Positions 27,662-37,118 of a stretch of DNA of 64,000 nucleotides are shown here, one piece after another (the first letter of the stretch is position 1; every line of letters starts with the position of its first letter). A program made the translations under genes and the position numbers. The stretch spans positions 1 to 64,000 of the forward strand of contig JADJAE010000032.1 in assembly GCA_016704445.1 (NCBI GenBank), given 5' to 3'. The notes under the pieces are model-generated. The model did no database searches and had not been told where the DNA came from. It worked only from the letters and a program-made list of their open reading frames with translations. The stretch is from Deltaproteobacteria bacterium. Its GTDB lineage: Bacteria; Myxococcota_A; Polyangia; Polyangiales; Ga0077539.

Positions 27662-29276
27662 ATGCTTCGGATCTTTACCCGCGCCGTAATCCTGCTGGGT
27701 CTCCTCGGCGCGCTGGGGTGCTCGCGCGGCGAGATCCCGTCGATCCCCGACGCGGGCGAGGTGGACGACGTCCTCGAGGGCCTCGACCTGGGCCTCGACC
27801 CCCGCTGCGGATCATCCCGCGCTCCGTGCTGCGGCGGTCGCGCGTGCAACCGCACGCTCGCCTGCGAGGAGGGCCTCTGCTGCGGCCTCGCGGGCGCCAG
27901 CTGCAGCAGCCAGCTCGACTGCTGCGGCCTCTACGGCTGCAACGACGGGCGGTGCTGCGTCGACGTGGGCGGCCTCTGCGAGACCTCCGCGGACTGCTGC
28001 GCGGGCGGCCTCTGCCGCGACGGCCTCTGCGAGCGCGGCAACGAGTGCGGCGCCGTCGGCCAGCGCTGCTGCGTGGGCGACCTCTGCGCGAGCGGCGGCG
28101 CGTGCTCCAGCGGGATTTGCGTCGCGTGCGGCCAGGCCGACGGGCCGTGCTGCGACGGCCGCTGCGGGGCCGGGCTCCAGTGCAGTGGCGGGAGCTGCCG
28201 TGTGCCGGTGGCCTGCGGCGCCGTCGACCAGCCCTGCTGCAACGGGCTCGCCTGCGAGCGCGGCGCCGGAGTGCACCGCGGGCCTCTGTCGGCGACCCGC
28301 CCGCTGCGGCGCGGCGGGCGAGGTCTGCTGCCCGGGCAGCGCGTGCGCGAGCCCGCTGGTGTGCAACGCTGGCACCTGCGCGATGCCGGCGCCCACCTGC
28401 GGCTCCCTCGGTCGCGCCTGCTGCGCGGGCCAGTCGTGCAGCGCTCCGCTCAACTGCAGCGGCGGCACCTGCGCCGCCTGCAACGCGCCCGGCACCGCTT
28501 GCACTGTCGCGTCGCAGTGCTGCGGGGGCTTCGACTGCCGCCCGACGCCGGTGTCCAGCCGCTGCTGCCACCGCCAGGGCGCCACCTGCGCCAGCTCGCT
28601 GGAGTGCTGCGGCCAGATGCTCTGCGACGACTCGGGCCGCTGCGCCTGCCAGGCGCTCGGGCTCGCGTGCGTGGACGACAACGACTGCTGCTCCGGCTCG
28701 CGCTGCACCGGCGGCGTGTGCCGCACGACGGCGACCTGCCGCCCCGCGGGCGCGACCGGCTGCGCCACCTCGGCGGAGTGCTGCGAGGGGCTGCTGTGCG
28801 CGCAGGGCTCCGCGGGCCGCGCCTGCTGCGGCGGGGCGGCCGCGACCTGCACGCCGACGGACGGCGGCGCGGGCACCGGCTGCTGCGGCTCGATGACCTG
28901 CACCCGAAGCGGCGCGGCGGGCTACTGCGCCTGCCGGGTGCTCGACGAGAGCTGCGCGTCGAGCACCGACTGCTGCCCGGGCTTTACCTGCTCGGGTAAC
29001 CGTTGCCGACCCCCGACCACCACCTGCTTCGGGACGGGCAACACCTCCGTGTGCGCCTCCGAGGCGCAGTGCTGCGGCTCGCTGGTGTGCGCGTTTCTCC
29101 GCAACACGATGCGGTGCTGCACCGGCGCGCGCGGCGGCTGCCGCACCAGCGCGGAGTGCTGCGGCCAGATGCTCTGCGTCGCGGGGCGCTGCGCCTGCCG
29201 CGAGCCCGGGACCGGGTGCAACCAGGACGGCGACTGCTGCACCGGGCGCTGCTCCGCAGGGCGCTGCGTCCCGTAA
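27662..29276 (+). CDS. Cys-rich repeat lipoprotein (Dickkopf-like CC motifs; one frameshift)
   Basis: About 537 residues after correction. It has a lipoprotein signal with lipobox LGALGCSRG, then some 15 short modules with paired cysteines (for example QLDCCGLYGC, SADCCAGGLC, SLECCGQMLC, DNDCCSGSRC). Each holds CC plus four or more spaced Cys, implying many disulfides. The frame shifts near 28265: in GCGCGGCGCCGGAGTGC one G must be removed, after which the same module type continues to the TAA at 29274-29276. Likely a disulfide-stabilised surface protein. The ligand is unknown. Confidence 0.8.
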
Positions 29277-29286
29277 GGCGGGGGCT

Positions 29287-31026
29287 CTAGCGAGGAAACT
29301 GCCGCAGGGCGATGCCCGCGCCGGCCCCGTCGCCCGCCTCCCAGGCCACGACGAAGCGGTCGCCCATCGGGCCGCCGAAGGCCGCCGCGGGCGCGTGCTG
29401 GGCGGGCGTCCCATCGCTCACGGCGAAGTCGGCGGTGGTGCCCCCGAGGCGGGCGAAGGCGTCGCGGTCGTCGGCGCGGCGGAGGCGGCCACGGATGGCG
29501 CCGGTGGCCTCGTCCTCCCAGGCGAAGAGCACCGTCGAGGGCGCGCCCGGAGCGATGGCCACCGCGGGGCGAGCCTGGTTTCCCGCGGTGGTGGTGTTGG
29601 CCACCGACGCGGCGCCCATCGCGCTGAGCGAGGCGTCGAGCCGCACCCACCGGACGGAGGTGCCCTCCATGTCCGCCGCGTCGCGCGCCGCGTCGCGCCA
29701 CGCCACCACGAGGCCCCCCTCGGGGAGCGCGGCGGCGGTGGGCTGGTCTTGCGCGTCGGCGGGGTTGGGGTTGACCCGCACCGCAGCGGCCATGGGCATC
29801 CCCATCGCGTTGAGGCGGCGCGCGAAGATGTCCCCGCCGGCCGACCAGACGAGCGCGAAGGTGCCGTCGCTCAGCGCCACCGCGCGGGGGTCGGCGGCCG
29901 CCCCCGTCGGCGACCGGAGACGGGCCCTGGCGGCGCCGAGCGGGCGCGCGACGGGCGAGAAGGTCGACGCCCGCAGCCCCATCCCGGCCTCGCGCCAGGC
30001 CAGCAGCAACCGCTCGGCGCTCGCCGCGACCGTGGGCGACGCGCGCATCGCCCCGCGCCGGGAGCGACCCGGTGCCCGCGGGCGGATCGTCGTTGAACAC
30101 CTGCGCCGCGACGCTGCGCGGCATCACCTCAAGGGTCTCCCACGCGCCCGCGAAGCCTCGCAGCGAGCCCGCGGTCACGGGGGTCAGCACCGGCGCGGAC
30201 TGCGTGCTGGCGCCGCCTCCCAGCACCACCTCGTTGCGCAGCGCGCCGAAGATCGTCCGGGGTCCCGTCGGGGGCGAAGTAGCGGGCCTTCACGTCCTCC
30301 GCGGGGACGTTTCCGACCTGCCAGGCGACCACCAGTCGGCGGCCCGTGGGCCAGACCACCGCGGGGCGCCGCTGGAAGCCCGCGGTCGTCGGTGTTGGCC
30401 CGCAGCACCGGGGTCTGGCAGCGCGACGAGCAGGCGCCGCCGTCCATGTTCGCCGCGCCGAGGTCGCAGGCCTCGTCGAAGTCGAGCACCTCGTCGCCGC
30501 ATCGACCCACCGGGCGCTGCTCGCGCACCACCACCGTCGCGCTCTGCTGCTGGCCCGCCGCGATGGTCACGTCCGCGCAGCCCGACCCGAGGATCTCGCT
30601 GCGCGTGGTCCCGTCCGGCAGCCGCAGGTCTCCCTGGCCGTGCACCAGGACGATGTACGCGCCGGGGTCGTTGATGGAGACGGTCGTCGGCTGCGACGCG
30701 GTGAAGCAGGTGTCCACCGGCGAGGCCGTCCCGTAGCGCGCGGACTGCGTCGCCCAGCCCACGCCGCAGCGCACCGCAGGGGTCACGTCGCGCCCTGGGA
30801 GACCCGCGAGCACGCGCGCCCCGGCGGCGTCACGCACCTGCCCGGAGGCCGCGTCGCAGCGCAGCGCGCCCCTGGGAAATACCCGGAGGTGTAAAGCCCC
30901 GACGAGGTCGGCGAGCATGAGCTGGTCGAGCGAGACCTGCAGCGGCGGCGCCTGATCGGGCTCGGCCCCGCACGCAGACAGCACGGCCATCACCGCCAGG
31001 GACCATCGGCTCGCTCGCTTCTCCAT
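29287..31026 (-). CDS. Propeller-like repeat lipoprotein with a DUF4215-type module (three frameshifts)
   Basis: About 579 residues after correction. The ATG at 31026 starts a lipoprotein signal (LAVMAVLSACGAE). An N-terminal domain of about 190 residues ends with a disulfide repeat (GRCGDEVLDFDEACDLG, then CSSRC) as in myxobacterial DUF4215 modules. A series of repeats with VVAW/ALVW strands follows (RRLVVAWQVG, GTFALVWSAGG, GGLVVAWRDA), suggesting a beta-propeller. Each half is in a different frame: shifts near 30388 (extra G in CGCGGGC), 30257 (extra G after CCCC) and 30050 (extra G in GGGG). All remove one base. Confidence 0.75.
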
Positions 31027-31058
31027 CGTCGGCGCCGAGACTACCGCACCGTGAGGCT

Positions 31059-31745
31059 CTACAGGACGAGCTTGTAGCCCCGGCCGTAGACCGTGAGGAT
31101 GTGCTGCGGCCGGTCGGGCGTGGGCTCGATCTTCTTGCGCAGCTTCACGATGAAGTTGTCGACCGCCCGGCTGTTGATCGCCTGGACGCCCCACACCCGG
31201 TCGAGGATGTCGTCGCGCCCGATGGCCTCGCCCGCGCGCTCGAGCATGAGGCGCAGCAGCTCGACCTCGTAGGAGGTGAGCGCCTCCTCCTTGCCGTCGA
31301 GCACCACCACGTGGCCGGCGAGGTTCACCTCCGCGCGGCCGATGCGCACCGAAGCCGGGGCGCTCGTCTCCCGCTCGACCCGGCGCAGCGCGGCGCGCAC
31401 CCGGGCCGCGAGCTCGCCCAGGGAGAAGGGCTTGGTCACGTAGTCGTCGGCGCCGGCGTCGAGCCCGCGGATCTTGTCGCTGTCCTGGCTGCGCGCCGAG
31501 AGGATCAGGATGGGCACCGTGCGCGACCAGCGCCGGAGCTGCGCGCACACCTCGTAGCCGTTGGTGTCCGGGAGCATCAGGTCGAGGAGCATGAGGTCGG
31601 GTGACGCGGTGCGCGCGAGCTCGACGCCCTGCCGCCCGGTGGGCGCGTGCACCACGCGGTAGCCCTCGAAGGCGAGCGCGTCGGTGATGCCCAGGGCCAT
31701 CGCAGGCTCGTCCTCGACCAGCAGGATCAGCTTCTCGGGGTTCAT
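31059..31745 (-). CDS. OmpR/PhoB-family response regulator
   Basis: A 228-residue two-domain regulator. The receiver has the acidic cluster VEDE at 10-13, phospho-acceptor D55 (LLDLMLPD), S83 (ILSARS) and K105 (VTKPFS). The winged-helix DNA-binding domain covers about 130-228 with the family ending VYGRGYKLVL and recognition helix region SRAVDNFIVKLRKKIE. No histidine kinase is next to it. It is divergent from the proline iminopeptidase gene. Confidence 0.95.
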   Translation of the reverse strand: MNPEKLILLVEDEPAMALGITDALAFEGYRVVHAPTGRQGVELARTASPDLMLLDLMLPDTNGYEVCAQLRRWSRTVPILILSARSQDSDKIRGLDAGADDYVTKPFSLGELAARVRAALRRVERETSAPASVRIGRAEVNLAGHVVVLDGKEEALTSYEVELLRLMLERAGEAIGRDDILDRVWGVQAINSRAVDNFIVKLRKKIEPTPDRPQHILTVYGRGYKLVL

Positions 31746-31844
31746 GCGGGCTCAGGTCGGCCGGAGGCTACCCGATGCGCGGCCGGCGCTCCATCGTGGC
31801 GCGCGTTGACCCTCCGCCCGGCGACGTGCCATTCCCTCCCCACC

Positions 31845-32804
31845 ATGCGAAACGAGTCGCGCGCCCTCTATCCCGATATCGAGGCCCACCACGTCGGCAC
31901 CCTGCGGGTGTCGCCGGTGCACGAGATCTACTACGAGGTATCGGGAAACCCGGAGGGCAAGCCGGTGGTGTTCCTGCACGGCGGGCCCGGCGGGGGGAGC
32001 GACCCTCGCTACCGTCGCTTCTTCGACCCGACGCGCTACCGCATCGTGCTCTTCGACCAGCGCGGCAGCGGCCGCAGCACGCCCTACGCGTCGCTCGAGG
32101 ACAACACCACCTGGCACCTCGTGCAGGACATCGAGACCCTCCGCGCTCACCTGGGCATCGCTCGCTGGCAGGTCTTCGGCGGCTCCTGGGGCTCCACCCT
32201 AGCCCTCGCCTACGCCGAGACCCACCCCGAGCGCGTCACCGAGCTGATCCTCCGCGGCATCTTCCTGCTGCGCCGCAAGGAGATCCAGTGGTTCTACCAG
32301 CACGGCGCGAGCGAGATCTTCCCCGACGCGTGGGAGCGCTTCCTCGAGCCCATCCCCGAGGCCGAGCGCCACGACCTCGTGAGCGCGTACCACAAGCGCC
32401 TCACCGGCGATGACCCCGTGGAGCGCTCGCGCTGCGCGGTCGCCTGGAGCGTGTGGGAGGGCAGCACCAGCCGCCTCGTCCCGGACCCGGACATGATCCG
32501 CCGCACCGGCGACGAGCACTTCGCCGACGCCTTCGCGCGCATCGAGTGCCACTACTTCGTCAACCGCGGCTTCCTCCGCACGGACGCGCAGCTCCTCGAG
32601 GACGTGCCGCGCATCCGGCACATCCCCGGGGTGATCGTGCAGGGCCGCTACGACGTGGTCTGCCCGATGGACTCCGCGTGGGCGCTGCACCGCGCGTGGC
32701 CCGAGGCCGAGCTCGTGGTGGTCCCCGACGCTGGCCACGCGGTGATCGAGCCCGGCATCACCCGCGCGCTGCTCGCCGCGACCGATCGCTTCGCCTCGCG
32801 TTGA
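31845..32804 (+). CDS. pip: Proline iminopeptidase (alpha/beta hydrolase)
   Basis: A 319-residue S33-family peptidase releasing N-terminal proline. The oxyanion motif is HGGPGGGSDP, the nucleophile elbow GGSWGSTLALAYAETHPE, the acid is in QGRYDVVCP, and the catalytic His is in DAGHAVIEPG. The family N-terminus YPDIEAHHVGTLRVS sets the start at ATG 31845. Confidence 0.96.
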   Translation: MRNESRALYPDIEAHHVGTLRVSPVHEIYYEVSGNPEGKPVVFLHGGPGGGSDPRYRRFFDPTRYRIVLFDQRGSGRSTPYASLEDNTTWHLVQDIETLRAHLGIARWQVFGGSWGSTLALAYAETHPERVTELILRGIFLLRRKEIQWFYQHGASEIFPDAWERFLEPIPEAERHDLVSAYHKRLTGDDPVERSRCAVAWSVWEGSTSRLVPDPDMIRRTGDEHFADAFARIECHYFVNRGFLRTDAQLLEDVPRIRHIPGVIVQGRYDVVCPMDSAWALHRAWPEAELVVVPDAGHAVIEPGITRALLAATDRFASR

Positions 32805-32840
32805 CTCCGACCTCCCGCCCTCCCTAAGTTGGCTCCCACA

Positions 32841-33116
32841 ATGGACATCAAGAAGACCCTGCTCGCGCAGGCCATGAAGCTCGCGCAGAACCCGAAGGTG
32901 ATGGAGATCGCCATGAACCCGAAGGTGATGGAGGTCGCCATGAAGGCGATGGCCGCGAAGGCCGAGGTCACCACCGCGATGCACGGCGCGACGAACTCCG
33001 TGGCGCGCGGGCTCAACCTCGCGACGCGCGACGAGGTGAAAGAACTCCGTCGCACCATCCGGAAGCTCGAAGACCAGCTCGCGGCGAGCCGCACGGAGGC
33101 GGGCGAGAAGCCGTGA
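32841..33116 (+). CDS. Small helical protein with an internal duplicated segment
   Basis: A 91-residue protein beginning MDIKKTLLAQAMKLAQ. Two back-to-back 9-residue units, NPKVMEIAM and NPKVMEVAM (27 bases each, 32889-32942), are followed by a Met/Ala-rich helix and a basic coiled-coil-like C-terminus (EVKELRRTIRKLEDQLA). No signal peptide. The C-terminus resembles the bacterial polyhydroxyalkanoate-granule/ubiquinone-accessory coiled coils in style only. The TGA overlaps the next gene's GTG by 4 bases. Function not recognised. Confidence 0.65.
   Translation: MDIKKTLLAQAMKLAQNPKVMEIAMNPKVMEVAMKAMAAKAEVTTAMHGATNSVARGLNLATRDEVKELRRTIRKLEDQLAASRTEAGEKP
32889..32942 (+). repeat. Two tandem 27-base units inside the 32841 gene
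   Basis: AACCCGAAGGTGATGGAGAT-type units differ at only one position (GAGATC versus GAGGTC), so this is a recent in-frame duplication. Confidence 0.7.
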
Positions 33117-33895
33117 GGGTCAGCGCCGCGGTGGGGCTGCTGTTGGTGGTCGCGGGCTGCCACGCCCGGGCGACGACGACGGTGGACGCCGCGGCGCAGG
33201 CGGGCTCCGGGCGCTCGCGATCCTCTGGAGGAAGGGCGCGCTCGGAGGGGCGCGAGGGCTCGACGCGCGAGGGCTCGACGTCGCGGAGCAGCGCAACGCC
33301 CTCGCCGAGCGCGGCGCAGCGACGCTACGAGGAGGGCCTCGCAGCCGCGGGCCGTCGCGACTGGACGGCGGCGGCGGCGGCCTTCAGCGACGCATACGAC
33401 CTCGAGCCCTCGACCGAGCTCGCGTTCAACACGGCCCGGATGTTCGAGCACCTCGCGGACTTCGAGCGCGCGACGCAGTGGTACCAGCGGGTGCTCGCGA
33501 GCAACCCCACCTCGGCGGTGCGCGCGCAGGCCACCTCGCGGCTGGCCAACGTGCAGCGCGACGCCCAGCGACGGCGCGACGGCATCGCGCAGGCCGCGCC
33601 CGACGACGACGCGCTCTCGGCGGAGGCGTCGGTGTGGTTCAACCGGGGGCTGCAGTTCTTCCGGCGGCGGCGTTGGCGCGAGGCGCTGCAGGCCTTCGAG
33701 ACCGCCAACCAGTTCGTGCAGAACGCGGGCGGCAACGTAGCCGAGCTGATGTTCAACCTCGGCGTGACGCACGAGCACATGGGGCACCGGGGCGAGGCCG
33801 AGGCGGCGTTTCGCTCATACCTGAGCGCGCGACCCGACTCGCCCGACCGGGCGGAGATCGAGCAGCGCATCCAGCGCCTGCGTCAGCAGCGGTAG
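33113..33895 (+). CDS. TPR-type lipoprotein
   Basis: A 260-residue lipoprotein with lipobox VVAGCHA. A Ser/Arg/Gly-rich linker (about 28-75) is followed by tetratricopeptide-like helices in two blocks: RRYEEGLAAAGRRDWTAAAA with the next helix TELAFNTARMFEHLADFERA, then FNRGLQFFRRRRWREALQAF and MFNLGVTHEHMGHRGEAEAA. It probably holds an envelope complex together. The GTG start lies in the stop of the previous gene. Confidence 0.8.
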   Translation: MRVSAAVGLLLVVAGCHARATTTVDAAAQAGSGRSRSSGGRARSEGREGSTREGSTSRSSATPSPSAAQRRYEEGLAAAGRRDWTAAAAAFSDAYDLEPSTELAFNTARMFEHLADFERATQWYQRVLASNPTSAVRAQATSRLANVQRDAQRRRDGIAQAAPDDDALSAEASVWFNRGLQFFRRRRWREALQAFETANQFVQNAGGNVAELMFNLGVTHEHMGHRGEAEAAFRSYLSARPDSPDRAEIEQRIQRLRQQR

Positions 33896-33899
33896 GCGA

Positions 33900-34964
33900 T
33901 CAGGTGGAGGGCGGGAGGGCGGCGTAGGCCGGGAGGGTCCCGGTCATGGAGCGCAGGAAGGCCACGATGCGCTGCACCTGGGCGGCGTCGAGGTCGCGAC
34001 CGAGCTGCACGGCGGCCATGGTGCGCACGGCTTCCTCGAGCGTGGTGGCGTGCCCGTCGTGGAACCACGGCCCGGTCTCGGCGACGTTTCGCAGCGTCGG
34101 GACCTTGAAGAAGTGCCGGTCGGCCTCGCGGTGGGTGACGTTGAAGCGCCCCGCGTCCTCGGGGGTGAGCGGCGTCCCGCGCAGGGCGAAGTAGTTCCGA
34201 ACGGCGCCCATTCGCTGGAAGGAGGTCCCGCCGAAGGCGATGCCGTTGTGGCAGGTCGTGCAGCCCACGCTCTCGAAGAGCACGGCGCCCTCGCGCTGCT
34301 CGTCGTTGAGCGCGCGGTCGTCGCCTCGCAGGAAGCGATCGATGGGCGCCGGGGTGGCGAGCGCCTCTTCGTACACGGCGATGGCGTCGCGGATGTTGGC
34401 CTCGGTGAGGCCGTCGCTGGGGTAGCTCTCACGGAAGGCGGCCACGTAGTCGGGCGAGCGGCTGAGCGTGGCCACCACGTTGGGCCACGTGTTGCCCATC
34501 TCCATGGGGTTGGCCACGGGCCCGGCGGCCTGCGCCCGGAGGTCGGCCGAGCGCCCGTCCCAGAACTGCACGAAGTGGTAGCGGGAGTTGAGGACCGTCG
34601 GCGAGTTGATCCCGCCGACCTGACCGCGCACTCCGAGCGAGGTGCGCCGCCGGTCGGTGCCGCCCTGGTTGATGGCGTGGCAGCTCGCGCAGGAGAGCGT
34701 GTTGTCGACGGACAGCGCCGTGTCGTGGAACAGACGACGACCGAGCACCATCTTGCGCTGGTCGAACTCGACCGAGTCCGGGAGCGCCTGGAGCGAGGCC
34801 CTCAGCCGCCGGAGCTCTGGCGGGGTCGCGGGGTGCGTGGAGGGCTCGGTGTACTCGCGGGCGGGGGGCCGCTCGCGGGGGTTGTGACAGGCCTCCAGGG
34901 AGGCCGCGCCGAGGATGACGGCGCCCAAGGGGCCGAGAAGCTTCATGGATGATCGGGGGGACAT
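33900..34964 (-). CDS. Diheme cytochrome c peroxidase family protein
   Basis: A 354-residue periplasmic or lipid-anchored diheme protein. Heme sites are SCASCHAINQGG and TTCHNGIAFGG (with C before TTCH), the CCP/MauG pattern. KVPTLRNVAETGPWFHDG lies in the region that carries the activating His loop. The N-terminus has a hydrophobic stretch ending LEACHN, possibly a lipobox. An ATG at 34946 is an alternative start. It is downstream of the TIG-repeat gene with a 19-base gap, so it is likely in that operon. It may reduce peroxide or modify a partner protein. Confidence 0.88.
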   Translation of the reverse strand: MSPRSSMKLLGPLGAVILGAASLEACHNPRERPPAREYTEPSTHPATPPELRRLRASLQALPDSVEFDQRKMVLGRRLFHDTALSVDNTLSCASCHAINQGGTDRRRTSLGVRGQVGGINSPTVLNSRYHFVQFWDGRSADLRAQAAGPVANPMEMGNTWPNVVATLSRSPDYVAAFRESYPSDGLTEANIRDAIAVYEEALATPAPIDRFLRGDDRALNDEQREGAVLFESVGCTTCHNGIAFGGTSFQRMGAVRNYFALRGTPLTPEDAGRFNVTHREADRHFFKVPTLRNVAETGPWFHDGHATTLEEAVRTMAAVQLGRDLDAAQVQRIVAFLRSMTGTLPAYAALPPST

Positions 34965-34983
34965 GACAGGTGGATGCTCCTAC

Positions 34984-37101
34984 TCAGGGGGCGGGTGCGC
35001 GAGGGGCCGGCGCCGCGAGAACGCGGAACGGCGCGCGGGCGCGGGCCTCGCCTGCGTTGGCCACGCGGACGGTCAGAGGGCCGGTCTGGGCCCCGTCGGG
35101 AACCTGACACTCGATCGTCGTCGGGGTCACCGCGGAGGCCGGGCAGGTGAGCGCTCCGATGGTCACTCCGACCGTCGCGATGTCGCTGCCGAAGTTGCGT
35201 CCGCGGATGGTGATGCGGGCTCCTGGCGCCGCCGCCGCGGGGACGACCGAGGTCACCACCGGGGCGACGGTGATCACGAAGGGCTGCGTCGAGCTCACGG
35301 GCTGGCGGCCTTCGGCCTCGACGGTGATGGTTCCGCCGCGAGCGCCACGAGGCACCGTGAAGGCAATCTCGGTGGTGGAGTTGCGCGTGGGGCGGACGAC
35401 CTGTGTTCCGAGGCGCACGGAGAGCCTCGCCGGGTCGGGCTCGAAGCCGGTGCCCCGGAGCGTCACCGTGGACCCGATGAGACCGGCCGGCGGATCGACT
35501 GACTGCAGCAGCACCGGCTGAAGGACGAAGAACTCCATGGGGGCCGTGCCGGTGCCCTGGAGCCTGCCAATGACCTGGAAGCGCCCGGTCTGGGCGTCGC
35601 GGGGGACGGTCAGCGCGATGGCGTCGCGGGAGTACGACTCGATGGGGATCTCGGCGCCGTTGAGGCGCACCGAGGCGAGCGACCGGTCGGCCGGGAAGTT
35701 GGTTCCGCGCAGGGTGACGCGGGTGCCGGGGATGCCACGCTCGGGCTCGAGAGCCGTGATGCGCGGGCGAAGGGTGACCATGAAGGGCTCGCGCGTGTGG
35801 GCGCTGCCGCTGCCGGCTACGGCGACGGTCCACTGCCCCGAGCGGGCGCCCGCGGGGACCTCCACCGCGAGCTCGGTCGGCGTTGCGGACAGCACGCGCG
35901 CCGCGAGGGCGCCGAGCTGCACCGTGTTCTCCGTGAGCACCGTCGAGAAGCCGGTGCCCGTCAGGGTCACCCGCTCTCCGATGTCTCCCGCGCGGGGGTC
36001 GACGCGCGCCACGGTCACCGGCGCCATCACCCGGAACTCCGTGGGCGACAGCACCGGCCCGACCCCGCCCGCGGTCACCGACACGCGACCGCTCGCGGCC
36101 CCATCGGGCACCGTCACCACCACCGCCGTCGGCGCCGCGCTCACCACCGTCGCGTTGGCCGCCCCGAAGGCCACGGTCACCCGCGACGCCTCGGAGCCGA
36201 AGTGCGCGCCTCGCAGCGTCACCCGAGCGCCCGGCGCGCCCGAGGTGGGCTCCATCACCCGCACCACCGGCGCGGGGCCCACGAAGAGCCGCTGGGCCAT
36301 CTCGTAGCGCCCCGCGTTGGGCACCTCGACGGCGATGGTTCCGGTCGTCGCGTCGACGGGGATCTCCAGCTCGAGCTCGGTGGGCGTCGCGCGCACCACC
36401 CGCACCGGCCGCCCCCCGAGGGTGACCCGGTCGAGCGCCGGGGTCGGGGAGAAGCCCGCCCCGCGCAGCAGCACGTGCCCTCCCGGCGCGATCGCCGAGG
36501 GGACCATCTCCCGCACCGAGAGCCGCGCGCTCAGCGTGAGGTCGCCCGCGCTACGGGTCTCGCCCCCCGCGGTGCGCACGAAGACCGGACCGCTGGAGGC
36601 GCCGTCAGGGATGATCACCCGCAGCGCCCCGGAGTCGCCCGCGCGCACGACCATCGGCACGTTGCCCACGCGCACGCTGTTGTCCGAAGGGCGCGCGGCG
36701 AAGTTCTCGCCCCGGATGGTGATCTCCATCCCCGGCGCGGCGGCCGCCGGCTCGACGCTACGCACCACCGGCGCGGGCAGCCGCTCGGTGACCCGGAAGG
36801 TCTCCGGCGACTCGGTCTCGTCGGTGCCGGTCGCGAGCACGAAGCGCCCGCTGCGCGCGTCGTCGGGCACCGTCACCGTGATGCGCTCGGGCAGCACCTC
36901 CGAAGGCGTCACCGGCCGCTCGTTGAAGAGCACCCGCACCGCCCGGGAGAAGCCCCTGCCCTCGATGCGCACCCGCGTCCCAGGCGGCCCAGCGGTCGGC
37001 ACGATGCGCTCGATCATCGGCCGCGTCTGCGCGAACGCCACCGCCGCCTGCCCGCAGGCCAGCAATACACCCACGGCGCTCACGCGCGCTCCGAACCTCA
37101 T
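34984..37101 (-). CDS. Exported protein of eight IPT/TIG domains
   Basis: A 705-residue secreted protein. A signal peptide (VLLACGQAAVAFAQT) is followed by eight consecutive immunoglobulin-like IPT/TIG repeats of about 80 residues. Each starts with a segment like VxPxxGxPGTRVTLRGxxF and has a strand such as TELxVxVPxGAxSGxxxV near its end. No catalytic domain or membrane anchor is visible. Repeated folds of this kind usually serve as extended stalks or adhesins. It sits 17 bases after the 37119-37814 gene and before the diheme peroxidase. Confidence 0.9.
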   Translation of the reverse strand: MRFGARVSAVGVLLACGQAAVAFAQTRPMIERIVPTAGPPGTRVRIEGRGFSRAVRVLFNERPVTPSEVLPERITVTVPDDARSGRFVLATGTDETESPETFRVTERLPAPVVRSVEPAAAAPGMEITIRGENFAARPSDNSVRVGNVPMVVRAGDSGALRVIIPDGASSGPVFVRTAGGETRSAGDLTLSARLSVREMVPSAIAPGGHVLLRGAGFSPTPALDRVTLGGRPVRVVRATPTELELEIPVDATTGTIAVEVPNAGRYEMAQRLFVGPAPVVRVMEPTSGAPGARVTLRGAHFGSEASRVTVAFGAANATVVSAAPTAVVVTVPDGAASGRVSVTAGGVGPVLSPTEFRVMAPVTVARVDPRAGDIGERVTLTGTGFSTVLTENTVQLGALAARVLSATPTELAVEVPAGARSGQWTVAVAGSGSAHTREPFMVTLRPRITALEPERGIPGTRVTLRGTNFPADRSLASVRLNGAEIPIESYSRDAIALTVPRDAQTGRFQVIGRLQGTGTAPMEFFVLQPVLLQSVDPPAGLIGSTVTLRGTGFEPDPARLSVRLGTQVVRPTRNSTTEIAFTVPRGARGGTITVEAEGRQPVSSTQPFVITVAPVVTSVVPAAAAPGARITIRGRNFGSDIATVGVTIGALTCPASAVTPTTIECQVPDGAQTGPLTVRVANAGEARARAPFRVLAAPAPRAPAP

Positions 37102-37118
37102 CGCATCGCCTCCACCGT

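Noticed and set aside
28185..28210. Separate translational start for the second half of the Cys-rich gene
   Set aside because: No ribosome binding site, and the frame before the shift is well structured only in the upstream reading.
27662..29276. Two separate Cys-rich genes
   Set aside because: The same module type continues across the shift near 28265, so one gene with an indel is simpler.
29287..31026. Several small independent genes
   Set aside because: Each piece lacks a start and ribosome site, and the pieces join into one lipoprotein when single bases are removed.
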